DNA of 60,952 nucleotides, taken from the NCBI RefSeq assembly GCF_900163795.1, contig NZ_FWFD01000014.1, positions 1 to 60,952 on the forward strand. The letters run 5' to 3'. This document shows positions 53,350 to 60,952 of this stretch, piece by piece. Source of the DNA: Vagococcus fluvialis bH819 (GTDB taxonomy: Bacteria > Bacillota > Bacilli > Lactobacillales > Vagococcaceae). Each line of letters opens with the position of its first letter. Position 1 is the first letter of the stretch. The notes below the pieces were generated by a model. It made no database searches. It was not told the DNA's origin and saw nothing but the letters and a program-made list of their open reading frames with translations. A program made the translations under genes and the position numbers.

Positions 53350-53379
53350 ATTATATATGACGAAACATTCATATGTCAA
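53350..53379 (-). promoter_or_regulatory. Metal-regulated promoter with operator in the spacer
   Basis: On the minus strand TTGACA (53379-53374), 18-bp spacer, TATAAT (53355-53350). The palindrome ATATGA-N8-TCATAT (53355-53374) fills the spacer. This is the layout of SmtB/CzrA-family operators: the bound repressor would cover both boxes. Confidence 0.8.
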
Positions 53380-53406
53380 GTGGATTAGAGAATTATTTGC
53401 AAAAAT

Positions 53407-53444
53407 AAGAAAAAGACTAACATATTGTTAGCCTTTTTCTTATT
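53407..53444 (-). terminator. Intrinsic terminator after the unknown membrane protein gene
   Basis: Stem AAAAAGACTAACA/TGTTAGCCTTTTT with flanking T/A runs. Confidence 0.85.
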
Positions 53445-54202
53445 TAAAAATAGTATATAAACAAACTGATAAGAGCGAATAAATTAAGAATTAACTCTTT
53501 TTTCTTAGCATTTTTAGATTTCAAGAAGAAATAAACAGCACCAATATTACATAGTCCAAAGATGATAAGCTTCCAAAGAACAGTTTCTTGGTTTAGGTAC
53601 TGTGTAATGAGTAAGTAATACATAAATCCTAGAGAAAGTAATGCCAGAATAAAAAACCATGATTGCCTAGAGAGAAAGGAGTACATTCCTTGAGTTAAAA
53701 TAGTAATGAATAAAATCAAACTAAAAGCAAAGATAAATGGTTTGATTAAGTCAAAATTATAATTAAAAGGATAATTAATCGTTAATAACTGATTGAAGAC
53801 AATTCCTTTAAAGAAGGCATTGAGTATCGAGTAAAAAATCGAATCAATATAAAAGAATTGTTTAGAGAAAATTAAGAGTTGAAATAACTCATAAGCAAGT
53901 AAAATTAAGGCAAATTGATAAGCTGTTTGTTTAGAAATCATAAAAATAAGAACACAAGAAGCTACTAATTTCATTCCGTAAACAGGAATAGAGATGAAGG
54001 TTCCTTTTTTATAAGATGCTTTACCGATTAGCTGGAAAAAATCGCTAAGTAGTAAGTAAAGAACCATATAGGTTAAAATAGCAGGACCACGGCTGCTATC
54101 ACGTAAGAAAAGAACACCAGGAAGCAGAGAAATTGTGGTTTGGAGTAGTGTGACACTAATTATAAAGGGTAAGGCAAATAAGCCTTTTTTTGTATTATTC
54201 AA
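53444..54202 (-). CDS. Hypothetical polytopic membrane protein (252 aa)
   Basis: 252 residues, about seven to eight hydrophobic segments, hardly any hydrophilic loop; ends FIYYF. No motif is recognised. It has its own terminator and stands between the metal ATPase operon and metK. It starts with ribosome-binding site AGAGG. Not identified; transporter or membrane-assembly roles are possible. Confidence 0.65.
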   Translation of the reverse strand: MNNTKKGLFALPFIISVTLLQTTISLLPGVLFLRDSSRGPAILTYMVLYLLLSDFFQLIGKASYKKGTFISIPVYGMKLVASCVLIFMISKQTAYQFALILLAYELFQLLIFSKQFFYIDSIFYSILNAFFKGIVFNQLLTINYPFNYNFDLIKPFIFAFSLILFITILTQGMYSFLSRQSWFFILALLSLGFMYYLLITQYLNQETVLWKLIIFGLCNIGAVYFFLKSKNAKKKELILNLFALISLFIYYF

Positions 54203-54297
54203 TCGTCTAACCTCTTTTTATTATCTTATCCTATTACTTTAGGGTATGTGAGGGAAAAGGTCAATAATTTTAAGTAGGTAAAAAAAGTTTTATCTGT

Positions 54298-54303
54298 TAT
54301 ACT
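54298..54303 (+). promoter_or_regulatory. -10 box of the metK promoter
   Basis: Extended -10 TGTTATACT about 10 bp before the riboswitch. A weak -35 (TTAAGT region) suits an extended -10 promoter. Confidence 0.55.
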
Positions 54304-54310
54304 AGCAATG

Positions 54311-54383
54311 TTGCAGGATTCCCGATAGGATTTACGTGTGATATGTAAATATTCCTTGTAACCGACAAAACAAAGGGGGAATA
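54311..54383 (+). promoter_or_regulatory. SMK box (SAM-III riboswitch) of metK
   Basis: The characteristic blocks are present in order: GGATTCCCGATAGGAT, a variable arm ATTTACGTG/TATGTAAAT, CCTTGTAACCGA, and GGGGGAAT. In this class, found in Lactobacillales metK leaders, binding of S-adenosylmethionine pairs the Shine-Dalgarno (GGGGGAA here) with the upstream TTCCC segment and shuts off translation. Confidence 0.92.
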
Positions 54384-54386
54384 AAA

Positions 54387-55574
54387 ATGTTAGAAAGAAA
54401 ATTATTTACATCAGAATCAGTCTCAGCAGGTCATCCCGATAAGATCGCCGATCAAATCAGTGATGCCATACTAGATGCGATTCTAGCAAAAGATCCTTAT
54501 GCTCGTGTGGCATGTGAAACATCTGTTACGACAGGTTTAGTTCTTGTCTTTGGTGAAATCACAACAACAGCCTATGTGGATATTCAAAAAGTGGTTCGTG
54601 AAACGATTAAAGGTATCGGTTATACTCGTGCCAAATATGGTTTTGATGGAGACACATGTGCCGTGATGGTAGCAATTGATGAACAATCACCCGATATTGC
54701 TCAAGGAGTGGATGCTTCTTTAGAAAAAAGAGAAGGCAGTCACGACCAAGAAGATTTAGGAGCAGGAGATCAAGGCTTGATGTTTGGTTATGCCAATAAC
54801 GAAACACCAGAGTTAATGCCATTACCGATTGCGCTAAGTCATCGTATTATGAAAAAATTAGGTGAACTTAGAATCAATGAAACACTGAACTACTTAAGAC
54901 CAGATGCTAAATCACAGGTAACAGTCGAGTACGATGAAGCAGGAAAACCTGCTCGAGTAGATACTATAGTAGTTAGTACACAACATGATGAACACGTTAC
55001 ATTAGAAACAATTGTTGAAGATGTAAAACGTTTGGTTATAGCAGAAGTTATACCAAGCACACTTATAGACGAAGAAACAAAATATTTCATTAATCCAACA
55101 GGTCGATTTGTCATTGGTGGTCCTCAAGGGGACTCTGGTTTAACAGGTCGTAAGATTATTGTTGATACATATGGTGGTTATGCAAGGCATGGAGGCGGAG
55201 CTTTCTCAGGAAAAGATGCAACCAAAGTCGATCGTTCAGCAAGTTATGCTGCGCGCTACATTGCCAAAAATATTGTAGCAGCAAAATTAGCAGATAAGTG
55301 TGAAGTACAGTTAGCATATGCTATCGGTGTCGCACAACCTGTTTCAATTTCTGTTGAAACGTTTGGAACAAGTGCAGTGGCAGAATCAGCTTTAATCGAA
55401 GCGATTCGTGAAAACTTTGACTTGTCTCCAGTAGGAATTATTGAGATGCTTGATTTGAGACGTCCGATTTATCAAAAAACAGCTGCTTATGGTCACTTTG
55501 GTCGGGAAGATGCTGATTTTACATGGGAAAAATTAGATAAAGTCTCAGCATTAAAAACAAGTTTAGGTATGTAA
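54387..55574 (+). CDS. metK: S-adenosylmethionine synthetase
   Basis: 395 residues. Motifs: [24 protein letters not shown] at the start, [12 protein letters not shown] and [19 protein letters not shown]-type loop ([27 protein letters not shown]). It makes SAM from methionine and ATP, and its translation is controlled by the SMK box just upstream. Terminator directly after. Confidence 0.98.
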   Translation: MLERKLFTSESVSAGHPDKIADQISDAILDAILAKDPYARVACETSVTTGLVLVFGEITTTAYVDIQKVVRETIKGIGYTRAKYGFDGDTCAVMVAIDEQSPDIAQGVDASLEKREGSHDQEDLGAGDQGLMFGYANNETPELMPLPIALSHRIMKKLGELRINETLNYLRPDAKSQVTVEYDEAGKPARVDTIVVSTQHDEHVTLETIVEDVKRLVIAEVIPSTLIDEETKYFINPTGRFVIGGPQGDSGLTGRKIIVDTYGGYARHGGGAFSGKDATKVDRSASYAARYIAKNIVAAKLADKCEVQLAYAIGVAQPVSISVETFGTSAVAESALIEAIRENFDLSPVGIIEMLDLRRPIYQKTAAYGHFGREDADFTWEKLDKVSALKTSLGM

Positions 55575-55579
55575 AATTC

Positions 55580-55620
55580 AAACCTTTGTTAGAGCGCACT
55601 ATCTAACAAAGGTTTTTTTA
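55580..55620 (+). terminator. Intrinsic terminator after metK
   Basis: Stem AACCTTTGTTAGA/TCTAACAAAGGTT followed by Ts. Confidence 0.92.
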
Positions 55621-55642
55621 TTTTGGATAGGGGGAGAATTAA

Positions 55643-57112
55643 GTGACAAAGAAAAGAGAAACAAATGTAAAAGTCATTACAGCCTGTGTGTTTATCGCAA
55701 CGTTTATGACAGCTGTAGAAGGAACAATTGTTTCAACGGCAATGCCAACAATTGTCGGGTCGTTAAAAGGAATATCTATTATGAATTGGGTATTTTCAAT
55801 TTATTTATTAACGAACGCGATGATGACACCGATATATGGAAAATTAGCAGATAAAATAGGTAGAAAACCAATTTATTTAATTGGTATTTCAATTTTTATC
55901 GTGGGTTCTGCATTATCAGGTTTAAGTCAAAATATGATTCAGTTAATTATTTTTAGAGCGATTCAAGGGATTGGTGCAGGAGCGATTGTTCCAGTATCTT
56001 TAACGATTATTGCTGATATTTATCCTGTGGAAAAGAGAGCAAGTATTTTAGGGCTTAATAGTGCGGCTTGGGGAATTGCGAGTATTGTGGGTCCATTAGC
56101 TGGTGGATTTATTGTAGATGCATTAAGCTGGCATTGGATTTTCTTGATTAATGTGCCAATTGGAATTGTTTTGATGGCCTTAGTTTGGGTCTATTTAATT
56201 GAAGAAAAACGAGAAGTGGAAAAAGCTCCTGTCGATTACTTAGGCAGCATATTCTTAGTTGTCATGTTACTATCCTTATTATATGGCTTCCAGACGGTCA
56301 GTGAAGGGTTTAGTCTGATCACAGTTGCTTCTTTCGCAGTTTTTATTATTGGTTTAGTTTCATTTATTAAAGTCGAGAAATCAGCCGTTGATCCAATTAT
56401 TACGTTAGAGTTATTCAAAAATAAAACGTATGTGATTGTCAACTTAGTAGCAGCTCTTATTAGTGGTTTCTTAATGGGAGTGGAAGTTTATATTCCTATG
56501 TGGATGCAAGGGGTTTTAGGTAAGTCGGCTGCTTTAGGCGGAATTGTTTTAGCGCCGATGTCAGTTATTTGGATGTTTGGTTCATTAGCTGGTGGGAAAG
56601 TGATGCAGAAATGGTCAGCTAAAAAGGCTATTTTTATTAGCATGATTCCCATTTTAATTGGTGCGCTGTTTTTAAGTCTTGCGCAACTAGATACAAGTTA
56701 CAGTATTTTCTTTATTTTTTCAGCCATTTTAGGTGTTGGGTTCGGGATGACGATGACGATTTTAACTGTCTTAGCACAAACATCTGTTGATGATCATCAC
56801 ATTGGTGTGGCAACATCATTCTTTACTTTATCTCGGACGATTGGTCAAACGATCATGATATCGATTTTTGGATTAGTTCTAAACGCCTCAATGAATCAAG
56901 GTCTAGCAGAAAAACAAGAATTAGGTGTAACTAAAGATATGATGAATAAACTGATTAATCCTCATACGGTTAGTTCATTGCCTAGTAAGTTAGTTGGAGA
57001 TTTAAGAGAGATTCTTTATAATAATTTACATCAAGTTTATATAGTAGGGATTGTACTCGTTGCCTTAGCATTTGTTCTCAATTATTTTCAAGATAGTCAA
57101 GATAGTTTATAA
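55643..57112 (+). CDS. DHA2-family MFS drug exporter (EmrB/QacA-like)
   Basis: 489 residues, GTG start with GGGGGAG upstream. Fourteen predicted membrane segments. Motifs: IATFMTAVEGTIVSTAMPTIVGSL (motif D1), LADKIGRKPIYLIG (motif A) and GAGAIVPVSLTIIADIY. These are 14-segment proton-coupled multidrug exporters. It ends at a long hairpin shared with the convergent regulator gene. Substrate unknown. Confidence 0.92.
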   Translation: MTKKRETNVKVITACVFIATFMTAVEGTIVSTAMPTIVGSLKGISIMNWVFSIYLLTNAMMTPIYGKLADKIGRKPIYLIGISIFIVGSALSGLSQNMIQLIIFRAIQGIGAGAIVPVSLTIIADIYPVEKRASILGLNSAAWGIASIVGPLAGGFIVDALSWHWIFLINVPIGIVLMALVWVYLIEEKREVEKAPVDYLGSIFLVVMLLSLLYGFQTVSEGFSLITVASFAVFIIGLVSFIKVEKSAVDPIITLELFKNKTYVIVNLVAALISGFLMGVEVYIPMWMQGVLGKSAALGGIVLAPMSVIWMFGSLAGGKVMQKWSAKKAIFISMIPILIGALFLSLAQLDTSYSIFFIFSAILGVGFGMTMTILTVLAQTSVDDHHIGVATSFFTLSRTIGQTIMISIFGLVLNASMNQGLAEKQELGVTKDMMNKLINPHTVSSLPSKLVGDLREILYNNLHQVYIVGIVLVALAFVLNYFQDSQDSL

Positions 57113-57114
57113 AT

Positions 57115-57183
57115 AAAAAGGTGGTTTAAAAGTCATTTTCCTCGTGTAATTAGGGAGGGAAATAACTTTTGACCACCTTTTTT
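57115..57183. terminator. Long bidirectional hairpin terminator
   Basis: About 28 paired bases with a few mismatches (AAAAAGGTGGTTTAAAAGT... pairing with ...AACTTTTGACCACCTTTTT) between the exporter and the Mga-like gene. Confidence 0.85.
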
Positions 57184-58457
57184 TATTGTATAATTTTTAA
57201 TTCTTTTCGTAATTGGTAGTATTGTTTTTCTGTCAAATAATCATTAACAAACAATATAGGAGCGTCACAAGGTAAATCTGTTGTGGAAATAATTAAATCT
57301 GCTGAATCATAGTGATAGTTTTCAAAAAATTCTTTATCAACGACCATAGTAGATAAAGGTGCATCTAGAAAAGCTCTAATAATTGAGTATGCTAAAAAAT
57401 CACCATGATTTCTACCTAAATCACTATAAATGATAATATTTTTATTTTCTTTTTCATCAATGATAAGATGACAATTGGTTAAAATTAAATAAAAAATATA
57501 GTCAAAAAGATAATCGGTATTCATTTCTAAACGTTGCATGGTATGAATGATAGCTTTTTTTAATTTATCGAATATATAAGGATTTTGGACTGAAAAATTC
57601 TCTACAAATGAAGTGTGTCGATTGTAAATGATATCCTGAGGCAATGTAAATAAGGATTCTCTTTTTTTACAATACATAAAAATATTATTAAGAGCTTCAT
57701 GATCTTCTGTAGAAACAGTCGCCCATTTTGAAATAGTTTGAACGAGATGATTAATCACTTGATGGAAATTCTCACCAATTAAAATTTCGTTATAAAATTC
57801 TACAAAATGATCAAAGGTAGGCCCAGTTTCTATGTTTTTAGTTCTGAGTAAATGTCGTACTAAATAGATAAAGTGTTGTTCTTCTGGTAGAGGATAGGAA
57901 TAATTTCTATCAAACCATTCAAAATCAGTAGATAATTCAAGTTTTGATATTTGAAGAGCGTAAATTTCTTCTAGATATTTAATGATAAAAAAGATAATAT
58001 CAAAATCTACTTCGTTATTAGAGATAAGTTCATAGGTTTTATTTTTATTGCTAATAGAAATACCCCATTTTTGAAGAAAAGGTTTCAATCTTTTCATGCT
58101 TCGGTAAAGAGTTGATGGGCTAACATACAACATTTCAGCATAAAAAAAGATATTTTGGTTAGGATGTAAAAAAATCTTTTTAAGTAGTTGGGCTTCTAGA
58201 CTATCTGAAACGATGTCCCTAATAATTTGATTGATATTTCCACTAGAAGTAGGATTTAAAATAATAGCCTGTTCTTTGTTAATCGAAACTGTAATTAGAT
58301 TAGGCCAATTATTTTTAAAAAAGGTTAGATCATTTAAAACAGTCGATTTTGAACATCCTAATAAAGTTGCTAAATTTTCTACAGTTATGTCATTATTATT
58401 TTCTAAAAAATTTAATAATGAAATAAGTCGTTGCTCTTTTGTATTTAAAATAACCAT
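57183..58457 (-). CDS. Mga-like transcriptional regulator
   Basis: 424 residues. N-terminal HTH_Mga-type region (LENNNDITVENLATLLGCSKSTVLNDLTFFK, second HTH IFFYAEMLYVSPSTLYRSMKRLKPFLQ) and a PRD-like central part; C-terminal EIIB-like segment ending KELKII. Ribosome-binding site AGAGGGG. Mga-type proteins activate adhesin genes in streptococci and enterococci. This one diverges from a large adhesin gene 626 bp away, so it is a good candidate for its activator. Confidence 0.85.
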   Translation of the reverse strand: MVILNTKEQRLISLLNFLENNNDITVENLATLLGCSKSTVLNDLTFFKNNWPNLITVSINKEQAIILNPTSSGNINQIIRDIVSDSLEAQLLKKIFLHPNQNIFFYAEMLYVSPSTLYRSMKRLKPFLQKWGISISNKNKTYELISNNEVDFDIIFFIIKYLEEIYALQISKLELSTDFEWFDRNYSYPLPEEQHFIYLVRHLLRTKNIETGPTFDHFVEFYNEILIGENFHQVINHLVQTISKWATVSTEDHEALNNIFMYCKKRESLFTLPQDIIYNRHTSFVENFSVQNPYIFDKLKKAIIHTMQRLEMNTDYLFDYIFYLILTNCHLIIDEKENKNIIIYSDLGRNHGDFLAYSIIRAFLDAPLSTMVVDKEFFENYHYDSADLIISTTDLPCDAPILFVNDYLTEKQYYQLRKELKIIQ

Positions 58458-59083
58458 AATTTCCCCTCTTTCATAATCCCCACAAACATCTAATTAATGG
58501 TCATTCTCTTATTATATATTATGTTACCTATTTATAACAATTGAATGTGAATTTTTTGTATAGTGAATGTAAAAAAATATCTATAAAAAGCCTTGTATAC
58601 ACAAGTTTTTCGAAGTGTTTTAAAGAACATAATAATAATAAATTAATAACAAGGTTATTATTTTTTACAAAAAGCGATTTATATCATTGATTTGATTAAT
58701 ATCTTGTATTACTATTAACTTATTGATTCTTATCCTGATAAACAATCAAATAAATAAAATTATACATGTTATTTTATCGAATATAATTGGTTTGGAAGCA
58801 TTATCGTTTGTGAGGCGTTTTTCAAATAAAACCTTAATTTATATAAGTCTATATCTTTATGTTTATAATAGTGATCAATAAAATTATAAAAAAAATATGT
58901 TATTTATTTTAGTTTAGATTTTTTCAATTATTATGTTTCTTCCAAAAAGTGACAAGATGTTCTTATTAGGATGATGAAAGCGGTGTTAAGGAGTTTTTTA
59001 CATATCTATATGTAAAAAAGCCAGTTTCATCAAAAAAAGGGATGTTTTATAATTTTCCAAGTAAGGAAAGGGGAAATTATACA
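58458..59083. other. Long upstream region of the right-hand adhesin gene
   Basis: 626 bp without a protein gene, very AT-rich. A 12-bp perfect inverted repeat TTTTTTACATAT/TATATGTAAAAAA lies at 58994-59019, about 65 bp before the adhesin start, and another palindrome-like CTTGTATACACAAG at about 58602-58615. The long spacing fits activation by the divergent Mga-like protein. Confidence 0.5.
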
Positions 59084-60952
59084 ATGAAACGTATGATTAA
59101 ATTATTGACAGTGTTAGTAGTAGCAATGTCAAATATTCTTGTTTCAGCTGTAACTGTTGTTCAAGCTGAAGGGATACAAGATGTTAGTAGTCAATTACTG
59201 TCAAAAATTACGACAGACACAAATGAAGTAAATGATGGTGGTCGTTTAAAAATTACAGCCGAATTTAACGACCAAAATAAAAAAATTCAAAATGGCGATA
59301 CAATTAATTTAAGTTGGCCCAAAATGAACAATGTCGAAATTAAAGGATTTGCTATAGAAAAAGAGATTAAGGTAGATGGGATTGCTGTTGGAACAGCGGT
59401 CATAACACTTACCGGAGCAACTATTACATTTAATGAAGTAGTCGAACAGTTTGATCAAGGGACGGTTCACGGTGGAGTAACCTTCCAAGTAACTGCTAAT
59501 AATTATAATAATGGTGCATCAAGTGAAAGTATTAATATTGTAGGTGGTAACCAGATAAAAGAAGTGGTTGTTTCTAAAGGAGAGCCAGGTCCCGACCCAG
59601 GTCCTGGCACAGCTGATTTTACCACTAAAAATGGTGGAATATATGCTGAAAAACCAACGGAAGTCTTGTGGGACGTTTCTGTTAACAATAATGCCGAAAA
59701 ATTAAATTCCGACTTGAAAATAGTGGACACGTTGAAAGAAAGCCCGAATGCTCATGAATTAAAACCTGAAACAATTGAAATTTATGTAGAAGGTGTAACG
59801 AATCAAATGTATCGTGGTGAAGGAGCGTTAGATAATTTTAAACGAGATTTCAATGCCACTGTTGACTATTCATTAGAAAATGGCACGGTGAATATTGTTA
59901 TACCACAAGCCACAGCAACACAAAATAAATTTAGAATTATGTATAAATCAGAAATAAAAGATATGGATGTAGCCTTCTTTAAAAATACAGTAGAGACTGA
60001 TTATCAAGTTGAAGGTAAAGAAGCACAACATGATAGCAAAACTCATACTATCCAAAATATTAATGCAGATGCATGGGGAGATGGTAGCAAGACAGCGAAA
60101 TTAACGGTTGTCAAAAAAGACTCAACTACTAAATTACCTTTAGAAAATGCAAAATTTGTCTTAAAAGATAGTACAGGAAATATTGTGAGAGATAATTTAG
60201 TCTCAGATAAAGATGGCAAGATTATCGTTGATAAATTAGCGCCTGAAGAGTATTACTTAGAGGAAATTGAGGCACCAGATGGTTACAAAATTTTAACAGA
60301 AGCTGTGTTTGTTTCAGTTAATAAACCAACTATTGATGTTGATATTGAAAATACACCAAAAGAAGTCTTTGGTAGTATAGAAGTCACTAAAACAGATTCA
60401 AAAGATTCGAATAAAGTGTTATCAGGAGCGAAATTCGCATTAACTGAAATCGCTACTGGTAAGACGTTTGACTTGGTGACGGGTGAAGACGGAAAAGCAG
60501 TGGTAGATCAATTACCATTAGGAAAATATAGCTTAGTCGAAACTGAAGCACCAGAAGGATATAACTTAAATTCAACACCTCAAGAGATCGAAGTGAAGAA
60601 AGATGAAACTACAGCAAATAAAACAAGTGTTTCAGTAACGAATGAAGAAACAATTGTTTTAGGTGGCGTTGAAGTATTAAAAATTGACGCAAAAGATAAA
60701 ACTAAGGCTCTATCAGGAGCAAAATTCGAATTAACGGAAGTGGCAACTGGTAAGGTACACGAATTAGTAACAGGTGAAGATGGTAAAGCAAACATTAACA
60801 AATTACCATTAGGCAAGTACACATTAGTGGAAACAGAAGCGCCAAAAGGCTACTTATTAGATAAAACAGCCAAAGAATTAGAAATCATTAAAGATGTAAC
60901 AACGAAAAATACAACAAGCATCCAAGTAACCAATACAGCAATCACACCGTGG
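59084..60952 (+). CDS. Cell-surface adhesin/pilin-like protein with CnaB/SpaA repeats, 3' end outside window
   Basis: ATG 59084 after AAAGGGGAAAT; 623 codons open to the window edge. Signal peptide at 1-28 (ends VVQAEG). About 30-160 is an adhesin-like beta domain beginning VSSQLLSKITTDTNEVNDGG; a Pro/Gly-rich hinge (PGPDPGPG) at about 167-174 follows; a second domain at about 176-335. Then three CnaB/SpaA-type repeats start at about 337, 429 and 526, each with a V..KKD/TKTD-type lysine strand and an E-containing ETEAPEGY or EIEAPDGY end, the basis for isopeptide crosslinks. The C-terminus with the expected sortase motif is not seen. Confidence 0.88.
   Translation, partial: MKRMIKLLTVLVVAMSNILVSAVTVVQAEGIQDVSSQLLSKITTDTNEVNDGGRLKITAEFNDQNKKIQNGDTINLSWPKMNNVEIKGFAIEKEIKVDGIAVGTAVITLTGATITFNEVVEQFDQGTVHGGVTFQVTANNYNNGASSESINIVGGNQIKEVVVSKGEPGPDPGPGTADFTTKNGGIYAEKPTEVLWDVSVNNNAEKLNSDLKIVDTLKESPNAHELKPETIEIYVEGVTNQMYRGEGALDNFKRDFNATVDYSLENGTVNIVIPQATATQNKFRIMYKSEIKDMDVAFFKNTVETDYQVEGKEAQHDSKTHTIQNINADAWGDGSKTAKLTVVKKDSTTKLPLENAKFVLKDSTGNIVRDNLVSDKDGKIIVDKLAPEEYYLEEIEAPDGYKILTEAVFVSVNKPTIDVDIENTPKEVFGSIEVTKTDSKDSNKVLSGAKFALTEIATGKTFDLVTGEDGKAVVDQLPLGKYSLVETEAPEGYNLNSTPQEIEVKKDETTANKTSVSVTNEETIVLGGVEVLKIDAKDKTKALSGAKFELTEVATGKVHELVTGEDGKANINKLPLGKYTLVETEAPKGYLLDKTAKELEIIKDVTTKNTTSIQVTNTAITPW

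Noticed and set aside
1-60952. CRISPR arrays, tRNA or rRNA genes, complete insertion sequences
   Set aside because: No regularly spaced repeats, no cloverleaf T-arm signatures and no transposase frames were found on either strand.

Overview
This window is a low-GC Firmicute chromosome segment, most likely from the Enterococcaceae (Vagococcus or Enterococcus-like). The reasons are the SMK-box SAM riboswitch in front of metK, a flavin-based extracellular electron transfer (EET) locus of Listeria/Enterococcus type, LPXTG-type adhesin architecture, and the rpsF-ssb-rpsR / rplI-dnaB-purA order seen near the replication origin. Two perfect parS palindromes beside ssb and rpsR support an origin-proximal position. 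The genus is an inference.

Layout. 0-6 kb is an accessory, decaying region: an adhesin gene running off the left edge, a RelBE-type toxin-antitoxin pair whose toxin needs a -1 frameshift, a lipoprotein, several gene remnants, and two copies of a small-RNA-like element. 6-7 kb has a regulator split into an effector-binding protein and an AraC-type DNA-binding protein. 7.3-12.9 kb is core: rpsF, ssb, rpsR, rplI, dnaB, purA and a DegV protein. 13-16.5 kb holds a C39-like membrane-anchored peptidase, an ABC-F ATPase and an unknown membrane protein.

16.5-23.5 kb is the EET locus. The dmkB-eetB-like unit and ndh2 run leftward. pplA, fmnB and dmkA run rightward. Together they would make a dedicated demethylmenaquinone, oxidise NADH at the membrane and pass electrons to an extracellular flavinylated lipoprotein. 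23.6-30 kb holds a second flavin system: a cytosolic ApbE, a LysR regulator, and an operon of an FMN reductase, a large FMN_red/FMN_bind/FAD_binding_2 reductase (like the hydroxycinnamate reductase hcrAB arrangement) and an OFA-family carboxylate transporter. The two systems form one 13-kb block with two ApbE enzymes, one predicted outside and one inside the cell.

30-36.7 kb looks like a DHAP-shunt cluster: iron alcohol dehydrogenase, DeoR regulator, NhaC-type transporter, methylthioribose-kinase-like, methylthioribose-1-P-isomerase-like and class II aldolase. It would turn 5-deoxyribose or methylthioribose into DHAP plus an aldehyde, which the dehydrogenase could reduce. 37.4-48.3 kb is nucleoside uptake and salvage: LacI regulator, pdp, cdd, a BmpA/NupOPQ-type ABC importer, deoB, a purine nucleoside phosphorylase and deoD. 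48.4-54.2 kb has MerR regulators, a ClbS-like protein, a SmtB-type sensor with a P1B-4 metal ATPase, and membrane proteins. 54.3-57.1 kb is SMK box-metK and a DHA2 exporter. 57.2-61 kb has an Mga-like regulator and a second adhesin running off the right edge.

The most novel signal is a three-copy element (about 1.9, 5.4 and 37.3 kb), best read as a roughly 100-nt small RNA with a conserved C-rich (CCUCC) hairpin loop and a terminator stem that changes sequence but keeps pairing. A second dispersed element of about 40 nt sits just after stop codons in sense orientation. No tRNA, rRNA, complete insertion sequence or CRISPR array was seen.
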